Notes under the pieces: generated by a model
Databases searched by the model: none
What the model was told of the DNA's origin: nothing
Seen by the model: only the letters and a program-made list of their open reading frames with translations
Program-made: the position numbers and the translations under genes
Shown: piece by piece, positions 14,374 through 20,208 of the stretch
How positions within the stretch are numbered: position 1 is the stretch's first letter
Layout of the letters: each line of letters opens with the position of its first letter
IMG/VR virus record: IMGVR_UViG_3300037882_001188
Coordinates: 1 to 24,748 of that record
Strand: one strand, 5' to 3'
Origin: a virus
DNA length: 24,748 bases

Positions 14374-15357
14374 TTACACCGCCGCCGCTGTTTTCGATTT
14401 CTCCGGCGATTCACCTAACGCGGCAACCAGCTGGGCAACCTTGGCCAACTTGGCAACCTCGCGCTCAGACTTGGCTAGGGCTTTCTCAAGGTCTGCGACG
14501 CGGCCGGACGCGGCAACTAGTTCCTCGACTGTGGCAACCGTCTCGACCTTGCGGCCGTCTAGCTTCACTCCTGCAGCTTCAATCGCGGCGCGGTCTGCCG
14601 CTTCCAGCTTGCCTACAATCGCGTACTTTACTGCCAGCTTGTAGGGCATGCCGTCGCGCAACATCTGAAGCGCGGATACTCCCTCGCGGATACTGAGCCG
14701 CGCCGACACCTCGCCGGATATCTGCAAATCTCCGACCTTTTCGAGAATTGCCGCGATGTTCACAATATCTACGTCGGCGGCTGTGGGAACCTGTGCCTTT
14801 AGTGCCTCGACGAGCCGGACACCGGACAACCGCGGGAACTCGACCGTTAGGCCAAAGCGCGATTTTAAGGCATGCGACAACTCGCGGGTACCAGCATAAT
14901 CTGCTGTGGGATTCATCGTCGCAACCAAGCAAAAACCGTCGGCGGCTGTGAACCGTTCTCCGGTCTCTTTGATAGTGAGTGAGGGCTTACGCTCGGCGAC
15001 TGAGTAAACCAGCGCAAGTACTTCGGCGGGTGACATATTCACCTCATCAAGGATTAGCACCGCGCCGCGCTTCATGGCCTGCGGGAGTATACCGACCTCG
15101 AAGAATGTACGCGCACCGTCGGCCGCACCGCGCCCAATGAATTGGTCTGCTGTGACATTACCGTCCATGTTTAACCGGATGACCTCAAGGCCTAGTGACT
15201 CGGCGACCTCGATTGCTAGCGATGTTTTTCCGGTACCTGTCTCGCCGATTAGTAATGACGGCATGCCGCTAGCCATTGCGTAGCGTAGCGCGTCGCGCTC
15301 TGCGTCAAGGCCGATGAGAGTAGAACTTTTGGCTGGCTGAACTTTGAATTTTATCAT
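14374..15357 (-). CDS. MoxR/CobS-type AAA+ ATPase
   Basis: A 327-residue AAA+ ATPase. Walker A is GETGTGKTS (38-46), Walker B LILDEVNM (101-108), sensor 1 is ATMNP with Asn149, and the arginine finger is in SRFG (Arg167). The pattern DQFIGRG after the first strands (about 71-77) and ERKPSLTIKETGE match MoxR/CobS proteins. The C-terminal 50 residues (about 275-315) form a charged coiled coil, then an Ala-rich tail; this extension is unlike short MoxR proteins and may bind the VWA partner. The ribosome site GGAG lies 10 nt before the ATG. It forms an operon with the VWA gene. Phages do carry CobS-like ATPases, but their function is unclear. Confidence 0.88.
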   Translation of the reverse strand: MIKFKVQPAKSSTLIGLDAERDALRYAMASGMPSLLIGETGTGKTSLAIEVAESLGLEVIRLNMDGNVTADQFIGRGAADGARTFFEVGILPQAMKRGAVLILDEVNMSPAEVLALVYSVAERKPSLTIKETGERFTAADGFCLVATMNPTADYAGTRELSHALKSRFGLTVEFPRLSGVRLVEALKAQVPTAADVDIVNIAAILEKVGDLQISGEVSARLSIREGVSALQMLRDGMPYKLAVKYAIVGKLEAADRAAIEAAGVKLDGRKVETVATVEELVAASGRVADLEKALAKSEREVAKLAKVAQLVAALGESPEKSKTAAAV

Positions 15358-15384
15358 GGTAATAGGTCTCCGTTTTGGTGTGTG

Positions 15385-15690
15385 TTATTTGGACTCGGTG
15401 ATATCGTTATCGCGTACGAATGCGTCCAGCTCGCTGTGTAGGTCTGCGGCTTGCTTGGCTGTGACCTCGGCAACCTCGGCGGCAACGCTGGACGCGTCGA
15501 CGATATTGCAGGTTAGCGCGATTCCATCGAAGCCAAGAAGTGCGAACGCTGGGGCTAACATGTCATTTATCATGCGCTGAACCACCTCGGCCAAGTGACT
15601 CGGGGATAACCTCGGCGCGCTTCCGGCGGCCGTCTCCGCGGTCAAGGTCAAGCGGATTTTTTTGTCCTGTGGGAATTCTGACTTGCTCAT
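15385..15690 (-). CDS. Hypothetical protein, first gene of the MoxR-VWA operon
   Basis: A 101-residue protein. The ATG at 15690 has GGAG 8 nt upstream; a TTG further out (15732) lacks one and would begin within the promoter. The sequence starts with a charged stretch (MSKSEFPQDKKIRLTLTA), continues with a helix carrying SPSHLAEVVQRMINDMLAPA and a hydrophobic beta segment (LLGFDGIALTCNIVDASSVA), and ends in an acidic helix (LHSELDAFVRDNDITES). No family is recognised. It follows a strong promoter and precedes the AAA+ gene by 27 nt, so it is probably produced with the module and may be an adaptor or client. Confidence 0.6.
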   Translation of the reverse strand: MSKSEFPQDKKIRLTLTAETAAGSAPRLSPSHLAEVVQRMINDMLAPAFALLGFDGIALTCNIVDASSVAAEVAEVTAKQAADLHSELDAFVRDNDITESK

Positions 15691-15732
15691 TTTCTGTTCT
15701 CCGTTTTTGCTGGGGTGATTCCCAACAACCAA

Positions 15733-15762
15733 ATTTTAGCACCGCTGGCGCGTATGTGTCAA
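15733..15762 (-). promoter_or_regulatory. Sigma70-type promoter for the MoxR-VWA operon
   Basis: The minus strand has a perfect TTGACA (15762-15757), 18 nt, then TAAAAT (15738-15733), 5 of 6 bases of the consensus -10. The predicted start is about 35 nt before the ATG at 15690. This is one of the best promoters in the window and would drive five genes leftward. Confidence 0.7.
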
Positions 15763-15816
15763 GCACCGAATGCGCCTTATATATGGAACCCTGCGGATAC
15801 CCTGATTGCTTCATAC

Positions 15817-15845
15817 TTGCAATGTACCGGACTCGGTGATATACT
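15817..15845 (+). promoter_or_regulatory. Sigma70-type promoter for 15885-16288
   Basis: TTGCAA (15817-15822), 17 nt, then TATACT (15840-15845), 5 of 6 bases of the -10 consensus. The start would be near 15852, giving a leader of about 33 nt with an AAAGGA ribosome site before the ATG at 15885. It is divergent from the MoxR-VWA promoter, with about 80 nt between the two elements. Confidence 0.55.
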
Positions 15846-15884
15846 CTCGGCTGACAGATAAACAACCTAACCGAAAGGATACCG

Positions 15885-16112
15885 ATGTATACAACCCAAC
15901 ATCATACCCGCGCTGGAGTATCAACTATTGGCTGGCCGACCCGCGCTGAGGCCGAACACCAAGCGGCGGCGATGACTGCCGACAGTGGCGGCCGCTGTGC
16001 TGTGCTGGCCGACTCCGGCGACCTCGTCACTATCTTTTGGGACGGCGCGCTGGTGTGGGCTAATGACCTCGCCGGATACCGGACGACTGACGGCCGCTGT
16101 GTGACGCTGTGA
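15885..16112 (+). CDS. Hypothetical small protein (75 residues)
   Basis: A 75-residue protein of mixed composition with several short beta segments (RCAVLADSGDLVTIFWDGAL, then LVWANDLAGYRT) and two His near the start. AAAGGA lies 5 nt before the ATG. It is the first gene of a two-gene plus-strand unit in the G+C-rich segment, divergent from the MoxR-VWA operon, and ends with a GTGA overlap into the next gene. The GRCAVLADSGDLVTIFW region looks like a small beta-barrel fold but matches no family that I can name. Confidence 0.65.
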   Translation: MYTTQHHTRAGVSTIGWPTRAEAEHQAAAMTADSGGRCAVLADSGDLVTIFWDGALVWANDLAGYRTTDGRCVTL

Positions 16113-16288
16113 CGCGGCGCGATTATGAGCGGCTGGCGGCGGCCTTGCGATTCGTTTCCGCTGGCCTTCCTGCTGGTAAAAGCTTAGGCGGCCTGACGCT
16201 GGAAGCCGTAGCGCATGCGCTAGCCGACGCGCTGGCGGCTGACAATCCGAACTTCGACCGCGACCGCTGGCTTGCGGCCTGCCTGTAA
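16109..16288 (+). CDS. Conserved small phage protein (59 residues, GTG start)
   Basis: A GTG start at 16109 overlaps the upstream TGA as GTGA and opens a 59-codon frame. The product is helical, beginning MTRRDYERLAAALRFVSAGL and ending DALAADNPNFDRDRWLAACL. The ending pattern DNP.FDR.R(F/W)LAAC is one I know from many small proteins in actinobacterial and proteobacterial phages and prophages; their function is unknown. Recognition of this pattern and coupling to the upstream gene make it a likely real gene despite its size. The stop lies 10 nt before the second DnaA-box cluster. Confidence 0.72.
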   Translation: MTRRDYERLAAALRFVSAGLPAGKSLGGLTLEAVAHALADALAADNPNFDRDRWLAACL

Positions 16289-16297
16289 AGCGCGCCG

Positions 16298-16340
16298 ATA
16301 TCCACAAGTTTTCCACAAGCTGGGGATAACCTGTGGATAA
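16298..16340. other. Second DnaA-box cluster, mirrored arrangement
   Basis: Four 9-mers start at 16298 (ATATCCACA), 16309 (TTTTCCACA), 16321 (TGGGGATAA) and 16332 (TGTGGATAA). The last is a perfect box and the others differ from TTATCCACA or its complement by one base. The first two face one way and the last two the other, again in 11-12-nt steps. The next 60 nt become A/T-rich with a run of eight T. Together with the three repeats that follow, this is a plausible origin or replication-control region. Confidence 0.6.
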
Positions 16341-16400
16341 CTTCTGCGCCCCCGCGACCGGCGACCCAGCTATATACGAATAAAAACTGCTCGCTATTTT

Positions 16401-16557
16401 TTTTACTTGAGTTCACGAAAATATATGGGGTTGATTGAAAGTGGGTCGGGGGAATTTTACTTGAGTCCTGCGGAATTATGGGGACGAATCAAAAGTGGTT
16501 GGGGGGAATTTTACTTGAGTGGTGAGAAATTGGGCAATTCAAAGTGATTCCCCAAAG
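16401..16557 (+). repeat. Three 54-bp direct repeats in the early control region
   Basis: The block TTTTACTTGAGT occurs exactly at 16401, 16455 and 16509, a 54-nt period. Each is followed by a variable part and then a shared AAAGTG with a G/C-rich end: AAAGTGGGT, AAAGTGGTT and AAAGTGATT. The third unit is about 5 nt shorter. The 370 nt between the gene ending at 16288 and the one starting at 16659 contain this array, the second DnaA cluster and a promoter, and no gene. Repeated sites this close to a promoter usually bind a regulator or a replication initiator. Confidence 0.7.
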
Positions 16558-16586
16558 AGGATAATTGTAGCCCACTATCTTTCTAG

Positions 16587-16615
16587 TTGACAGAGATGTA
16601 GATAGTGTGTATAGT
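16587..16615 (+). promoter_or_regulatory. Sigma70-type early promoter
   Basis: Perfect TTGACA (16587-16592), 17 nt, then TATAGT (16610-16615). The predicted start is near 16622 with a 37-nt leader carrying GGAGG before the ATG at 16659. It lies about 30 nt after the last 54-bp repeat and is the probable start of the rightward early unit. Confidence 0.75.
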
Positions 16616-16658
16616 GTGCGCAGGTGTCGAGTACATAACATGTAAAACGGAGGATGAT

Positions 16659-17057
16659 ATGAGTAATAAGAAGAAAGTGGTTAGGTATGCGTTGGTGAGT
16701 TTGAATCATGAGCAAGCCAAGAGTATCGGGGAAGGTAAGACGACCCAGGTAACTCGTCATATTGGTGATGAGAGATGGTTCCTCAGGTTTCAGATTACCG
16801 AGAAGGTAGACCACAAGGTTGAGAAGGCGAAGGTTCAGTTGGAGGTGCTGCGGGCTAAGATGGAGAAGTTGGAGAGGTTGGTAGGTGGGGAGAGTAAGCC
16901 GAGGGTGGTCGTTGGGCGCAAGAAAGCCTACCGACGGGCTTGCCCAATCTGTCACCTCAAGTTCAGGGGGCTTAAGCTACATATCGCCATGAAGCATGAG
17001 GGTCGGGTGAAGTCTAACCTTAAGCACTTAAAGCCTAGTGAGCTACAGACGGCTTAA
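16659..17057 (+). CDS. C2H2 zinc-finger protein with coiled coil
   Basis: A 132-residue protein. The ATG at 16659 is preceded by GGAGG and 5 nt; an in-frame upstream start (16605) would lie within the promoter. Residues 1-45 are mixed, 45-75 form a charged coiled coil (EKVDHKVEKAKVQLEVLRAK) that suggests a dimer, and 95-113 hold a zinc-finger motif CPICHLKFRGLKLHIAMKH (Cys95, Cys98, His108, His113). The end is basic. This looks like an early DNA- or RNA-binding regulator. It could bind the 54-bp repeats upstream, which is speculation. It overlaps the next gene by 20 nt. Confidence 0.75.
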   Translation: MSNKKKVVRYALVSLNHEQAKSIGEGKTTQVTRHIGDERWFLRFQITEKVDHKVEKAKVQLEVLRAKMEKLERLVGGESKPRVVVGRKKAYRRACPICHLKFRGLKLHIAMKHEGRVKSNLKHLKPSELQTA

Positions 17058-17448
17058 TAGGGTCAAGGTGGTCGTTAGCCTCATTTGCGGGGTGATTACC
17101 GCATTTGGGGTTAACGAGCCTGCCTGCGCCAAATCTAGGGGGTTTGCGAGCTATTATACTGAGGCGTCTTGCAAAGCTGAGGGTACTAGTGGGATTCTTA
17201 CCGCCTCTGGTGATAGGTACCGTGAACGCTCGATGACCTGCGCTCTACCTTGGAAGCCCGATGGTAGGTGGTATAAGGTGACTGGTACTGCCGGTTCTGT
17301 TTATGTCAGGCATAATGACCGAGGCCCAGGTCGTAAGCCCAGGCGTCGTGGGGTAATCGTTGACTTGACCCCATCCGCATTTAAGTTAGTATGCGGAGAC
17401 CTATCGCTCGGTCGCTGCGAAGTCACCCTCCAACCTGTTAATAGATAG
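17038..17448 (+). CDS. Secreted RlpA-like double-psi beta-barrel protein
   Basis: A 136-residue protein with an N-terminal signal peptide (basic MSYRRLNRVK, then VVVSLICGVITAFG, cleavage probably after ACA at residue 31). The mature part is an RlpA-type barrel: ASYYTEASC (37-45), TASGDRY (55-61), VYVRHNDRGP (88-97) and VDLTPSAFKL (108-117). In RlpA these barrels bind or cleave denuded peptidoglycan. The Asp in NDRGP is kept, but the family's active-site His (in the sequence AHxTLP) is replaced by Leu in CALPWKPDG, so lytic activity is doubtful. The GTG start at 17038 gives a proper basic signal; a GTG at 17068 would lack it. A cell-wall-acting lysis, spanin-like or exclusion role is inferred. 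Confidence 0.75.
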   Translation: MSYRRLNRVKVVVSLICGVITAFGVNEPACAKSRGFASYYTEASCKAEGTSGILTASGDRYRERSMTCALPWKPDGRWYKVTGTAGSVYVRHNDRGPGRKPRRRGVIVDLTPSAFKLVCGDLSLGRCEVTLQPVNR

Positions 17449-17464
17449 CGTAGAATAATATACC

Positions 17465-17490
17465 ACGGGGGGACTCTAAACACCCCCCGT
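17465..17490. terminator. Bidirectional terminator between convergent genes
   Basis: ACGGGGGG (17465-17472) and CCCCCCGT (17483-17490) form an 8-bp stem with a 10-nt loop. The flanks are A/T-rich but lack a long T-run in either direction. It sits between the stop of the RlpA-like gene and the stop of the oppositely oriented ATPase gene, as expected for a shared terminator. A second hairpin (17598-17616) overlaps the last codons of the ATPase gene. Confidence 0.7.
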
Positions 17491-17580
17491 ATATATTCCT
17501 TACCCCCCATAATAAGAGTGCAGTCGACTATACGGGTAAACATAAGTAATCTGGTAAACTTAGATGTATACCGTAGTCAT

Positions 17581-18591
17581 CTAACTTTTGACAGCATCGG
17601 GCGCTTTTGACGCCCGTAATGTAAAAGCCCGCTCCTTGCCGATATCTTCGTAAACAACCTTTTTATCCTTTATCAGAATATTCATGGATTGTTTGAGGGT
17701 GATGAGCGCTAGACCGGTGAACTCCATCAGTTCTTTGTATGAGACGCATTGGTGAAGCTTGATTTGGTGGAGAATCATTTCGGCGGATGGTGTGTAGTCC
17801 CCCTTTATTTGGAAGCACAAGGGGGCTGGTTCGACGAGAATGAGCGATAGGCGCTCCTCGCTTGTCTTCGATGACCTAGTGGTATCGCAGGACAACATTC
17901 GTGTTTTGTCCTTCATCTTCTTGAGGTAGAAGATGTGGTCGACATAGGCACGAAGGAAGACGCTACCGTAGCTGCCCTTGTCGCCCCGCTCAATCTCACC
18001 CTTAGTCTTGTCATCACGCCATTCCTTGGAGTCGTGGTGGATGAGGATGATGGAGGCGTGGTAGCGGGAGATGAATTCATCAAGTGCGTTGGTGAATGCG
18101 ATTACATCGCTGTTGTCATTAAGGTCGCCGTCCATGGCCTTGTAGACCGAGTCGATGATGATGGCGACGGGAGGTTCACCCCACACAAGTATTTGAGCGT
18201 CGATGAGGTCGAATACCGCTTGGCGTACAGGTTCGTGGTTTAGGGGCATGAACTTCTTGAAGATGTGGAGAAATTTGGAGTCCACAAATCCTTCCATCGA
18301 CATGCAGATGTTGTTGAGGCGGTCGACGAATTCATCCCGCTTACCTTCCGCTTGGATGTAGACAACTGGGCCAGGTTTCTCTACTTTGAACTTATCGAGG
18401 AATGGGCGACCTGTGACTATTGACATGGCAAGTTGTTGTGCGCCGATTGACTTACCGGCCTTCTCACTACCAAGCCACATCGCTACATCTTCTTTCCAGA
18501 CAAAGTTTTCAACGATTGTTTCTGGTGGGGTACTGTTGGTGCGCAGCGTTTCTCCGCAGAACGCCTGTAATTTCAGATGCTTCATTGTCAT
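17581..18591 (-). CDS. RepA/AAA_25-type RecA-fold ATPase with C-terminal winged helix
   Basis: A 336-residue P-loop ATPase of the RecA/RepA-helicase class. Walker A is GSEKAGKSI (41-49), Walker B VAIIIDSVY (142-150), and ILIHHDSK (182-189) is the His-containing motif of hexameric RepA-like helicases. Residues about 268-326 look like a winged helix (SAEMILHQIKLHQCVSYKEL and NILIKDKKVVYEDIGKERAF), which could bind DNA. It is the only long minus-strand gene in the right arm, convergent with the RlpA-like gene and divergent from the zinc-ribbon gene. GGAG lies 7 nt before the ATG. It may be a replicative helicase or its loader; a Sak-type recombination ATPase is the alternative. There is no primase in view. 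Confidence 0.82.
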   Translation of the reverse strand: MTMKHLKLQAFCGETLRTNSTPPETIVENFVWKEDVAMWLGSEKAGKSIGAQQLAMSIVTGRPFLDKFKVEKPGPVVYIQAEGKRDEFVDRLNNICMSMEGFVDSKFLHIFKKFMPLNHEPVRQAVFDLIDAQILVWGEPPVAIIIDSVYKAMDGDLNDNSDVIAFTNALDEFISRYHASIILIHHDSKEWRDDKTKGEIERGDKGSYGSVFLRAYVDHIFYLKKMKDKTRMLSCDTTRSSKTSEERLSLILVEPAPLCFQIKGDYTPSAEMILHQIKLHQCVSYKELMEFTGLALITLKQSMNILIKDKKVVYEDIGKERAFTLRASKAPDAVKS

Positions 18592-18621
18592 AACTTTTCT
18601 CCGTTTTTGGTTAATGTATAC

Positions 18622-18653
18622 TTGACTTCTAAGAACGATGTGGAGTATACTCC
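18622..18653 (+). promoter_or_regulatory. Promoter and palindromic operator for the zinc-ribbon gene
   Basis: TTGACT (18622-18627), 18 nt, TATACT (18646-18651). The -10 lies inside a perfect 12-bp palindrome GGAGTATACTCC (18642-18653), a likely repressor site. A second GTATAC sits at 18616-18621, 29 nt away centre to centre, on the side of the ATPase gene. The ribbon-helix-helix protein encoded at 19339 is an obvious candidate ligand. The predicted transcript start is at 18658-18659, the A of the next ATG. Confidence 0.6.
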
Positions 18654-18658
18654 TGAGT

Positions 18659-18847
18659 ATGGAAAAAGTAAAGAGGCCAGAAATAGTTTGTCATTGTTGC
18701 GGGTTGCCGAGGCTTTATTTTGATGACTTCGGATATACCTGTCACGACTGTTGGGGCGACCATTGCCCTGGGTGTTTCTTCCTTGATACGCCAAGGTGTC
18801 CAAAGTGTGAGAAGAAAAAGAGGAAGAAGAAGCGTGTATCACAGTAG
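18659..18847 (+). CDS. Small four-CxxC zinc-ribbon protein
   Basis: A 62-residue protein with nine Cys, arranged as four CxxC knuckles (11-14, 28-31, 36-39, 47-50), enough for two zinc ions. The C-terminal tail is KKKRKKKR, so it probably contacts nucleic acid. The ATG at 18659 is preferred over an in-frame ATG at 18638, which would be upstream of the promoter's start site. The message would be nearly leaderless, with GGAG only 13 nt away. Phages have many small proteins of this kind, often host-transcription modulators; this one is not recognised. Confidence 0.65.
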   Translation: MEKVKRPEIVCHCCGLPRLYFDDFGYTCHDCWGDHCPGCFFLDTPRCPKCEKKKRKKKRVSQ

Positions 18848-19031
18848 GCGGTGTCCTTGGTGTCATGACCGGTTCGCGTTCAAGGCGCCTGACTTCGAGA
18901 ACAACATCGCCCAGTTCACAAGGCTCTATGCGATTTACTGGGCGCCGTGGAACGCTGAGGTTGAGAAGCATGTGGATTACTGCGAAGCAAAGTGGGCAGA
19001 GTTCGTTAAAAACGGAGTGGGGGAATTATGA
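18834..19031 (+). CDS. Small zinc-binding protein (GTG start)
   Basis: A 65-residue protein. The GTG at 18834 follows AGGA by 9 nt and overlaps the preceding gene by 14 nt. CPWC (7-10) and HVDYC (46-50) give a C2HC metal set with a long helical insert carrying FENNIAQFTRLYAIYWAPWN. The stop overlaps the next start as ATGA. The frame continues upstream to an ATG at 18720, but that part is a shadow of the zinc-ribbon gene. No family is recognised; role unknown, probably early regulation. Confidence 0.6.
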   Translation: MYHSRRCPWCHDRFAFKAPDFENNIAQFTRLYAIYWAPWNAEVEKHVDYCEAKWAEFVKNGVGEL

Positions 19032-19276
19032 AGGCGCTAAATTTCGAGCAGTTCATGGAGGCGTGGTATATCGACGAGCATCCTGAGGAACTAGATGACG
19101 ATATCGCGGATGCCGTAAGTGGTTGGCTTGCGGAGATGACAAGTGAGGAACTCTTTGAGTATGCCGAGGCATGGCGGGCGTATAGGAGAGAGGCCAAGGT
19201 TCAGGATTGCCAGGGTTGTCAGACGGCTAAGTGTGCGGCAAAGTGCGCCTGCGCCTGTCATGTGGCTACGGAGTAA
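19028..19276 (+). CDS. Acidic protein with Cys-rich tail
   Basis: An 82-residue protein with two parts. Residues 1-55 are very acidic and helical (MKALNFEQFMEAWYIDEHPE and later MTSEELFEYAEAWRAYR). Residues 60-78 hold six Cys and one His (CQGCQTAKCAAKCACACH), a likely zinc- or metal-binding tail. GGAG with the run GGGGGAA precedes the ATG, which overlaps the upstream TGA. An acidic, DNA-mimic-like body would suit an inhibitor of a host DNA-binding protein, but that is only a possibility. Confidence 0.65.
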   Translation: MKALNFEQFMEAWYIDEHPEELDDDIADAVSGWLAEMTSEELFEYAEAWRAYRREAKVQDCQGCQTAKCAAKCACACHVATE

Positions 19277-19285
19277 AAATAATGC

Positions 19286-19314
19286 TTGACAATACTGGTG
19301 ACACCATGTATCCT
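19286..19314 (+). promoter_or_regulatory. Sigma70-type promoter for the regulator-nuclease unit
   Basis: Perfect TTGACA (19286-19291), 17 nt, TATCCT (19309-19314), a weak -10. The start near 19321 gives an 18-nt leader that contains the AGGGGG ribosome site of the regulator gene at 19339. Confidence 0.6.
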
Positions 19315-19338
19315 GCGAGTACCAAATAGGGGGATATC

Positions 19339-19497
19339 ATGGCTGAACAAGTACACTTTACTGTTATACTGGACAAAGAGATGAGGGATGAGCTGGATAA
19401 GGCGGCGCAGCGGGTTGAGCGGAACTCGTCATCCCTTGTGCGCATCTTGATTAAGAACTACCTTGAGGAGCAAAATGCCGGTCTCCAAAGACGGTAA
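19339..19497 (+). CDS. Ribbon-helix-helix (Arc/CopG-type) transcription regulator
   Basis: A 52-residue protein with the compact MetJ/Arc/CopG plan. A short strand (VHFTVILDK, about 5-13) provides the antiparallel beta-ribbon that reads DNA. Helix 1 has MRDELDKAAQRVERN, a turn follows with SSS, and helix 2 is SLVRILIKNYLEEQ. The length is typical of these dimeric repressors. The ATG has AGGGGG 5 nt upstream. Its end overlaps the nuclease gene by 23 nt. The perfect palindrome GGAGTATACTCC at 18642 and the promoter just upstream are possible targets; autoregulation is common in this family. Confidence 0.8.
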   Translation: MAEQVHFTVILDKEMRDELDKAAQRVERNSSSLVRILIKNYLEEQNAGLQRR

Positions 19498-20143
19498 TCA
19501 CTATGAGCGGGATGGGAGGTTGTACACCCGCGTGACCAGGGTGCTTGACTATTTCCAGACCCCTGAGCTTGTTGACTGGAAGATTAAGGTGGGTAAGCGG
19601 GAAGCCAAGAGGGTGTCCACGATTGCCCTTAAGACCGGTACGCGGGTGCATGAGGCCTGCGAGCAGCTACTCAAGGGGGTTGCCTTTGATGATGTTCTGC
19701 GAGCTGGGGACTCCATCGAGGCGGTGAATGCGGTCAAGGCCTTTGATGACTGGATGAGTTCCTACATGCCTAAGGGCGTGAAGATGGAGCAGACGCTATT
19801 CTGTGATGACCGGTTGATTGCAGGGACTTATGACTTGATTGTGGACTCCCTTGACACCCTGATTGATATGAAGTCCAGCACCCGAATTGGTCACTCTTAC
19901 TGGTTGCAGCTTGGCGCCTACTGGTCGATGTTGCCAGGGCTCATGTGTGATAGGCCGAAGTATGGAGCGATACTGCGCCTTGACAAGACCACGGGGATGT
20001 ATGAGTATGTTAGAACCGAGACTGATGAGATGCCGTACAAAATTGAGGCGCTTGCCGCAATGTACGATGAGGCGCTCAGTCTCTACAGATTTTTCAATAG
20101 ACCCTCGGCGTTACGCGCTGAGTTAACCGCAGAACCCGAATAA
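19475..20143 (+). CDS. Cas4/RecB-like PD-(D/E)XK nuclease
   Basis: A 222-residue nuclease of the Cas4/RecB group. In order: a conserved His in GTRVHEACEQ (His59), Glu105 in KMEQTLF, Asp120 in GTYDLIV, and DMKSS with Asp131 and Lys133, the DxK catalytic pair, then the supporting Gln in WLQLGAYW (Gln145). All core residues are visible. No Fe-S Cys set is present, so it is closer to the phage exonuclease type than to Cas4 itself. The ATG at 19475 has GGAG 4 nt upstream. It likely resects DNA ends to make substrate for the Sak4-like protein that follows. Confidence 0.85.
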   Translation: MPVSKDGNHYERDGRLYTRVTRVLDYFQTPELVDWKIKVGKREAKRVSTIALKTGTRVHEACEQLLKGVAFDDVLRAGDSIEAVNAVKAFDDWMSSYMPKGVKMEQTLFCDDRLIAGTYDLIVDSLDTLIDMKSSTRIGHSYWLQLGAYWSMLPGLMCDRPKYGAILRLDKTTGMYEYVRTETDEMPYKIEALAAMYDEALSLYRFFNRPSALRAELTAEPE

Positions 20144-20144
20144 C

Positions 20145-20159
20145 TGGGGTAGACCCCCA
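20145..20159 (+). other. Short hairpin after the nuclease gene
   Basis: TGGGG (20145-20149) and CCCCA (20155-20159) form a 5-bp stem with a 5-nt loop, 1 nt after the nuclease stop. No T-run follows, so it may protect the 3' end or space the two genes rather than terminate. Confidence 0.35.
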
Positions 20160-20208
20160 AGTTCGTGGTTCTAAAAGTCCCAGGTTACGCTTGGGCAAAG
20201 GAGATGAG

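Noticed and set aside
13571-15357. Cobaltochelatase (CobS-CobT) for cobalamin synthesis
   Set aside because: The ATPase and VWA domains resemble that pair, but no chelatase large subunit or cobalamin gene is present, so I name only the general MoxR-VWA type.
15391-15842. 14-nt exact repeat GGACTCGGTGATAT at 15391 and 15829
   Set aside because: One copy lies in coding sequence, the other on a promoter. About one chance 14-mer pair is expected in a window this size, so I do not claim an operator.
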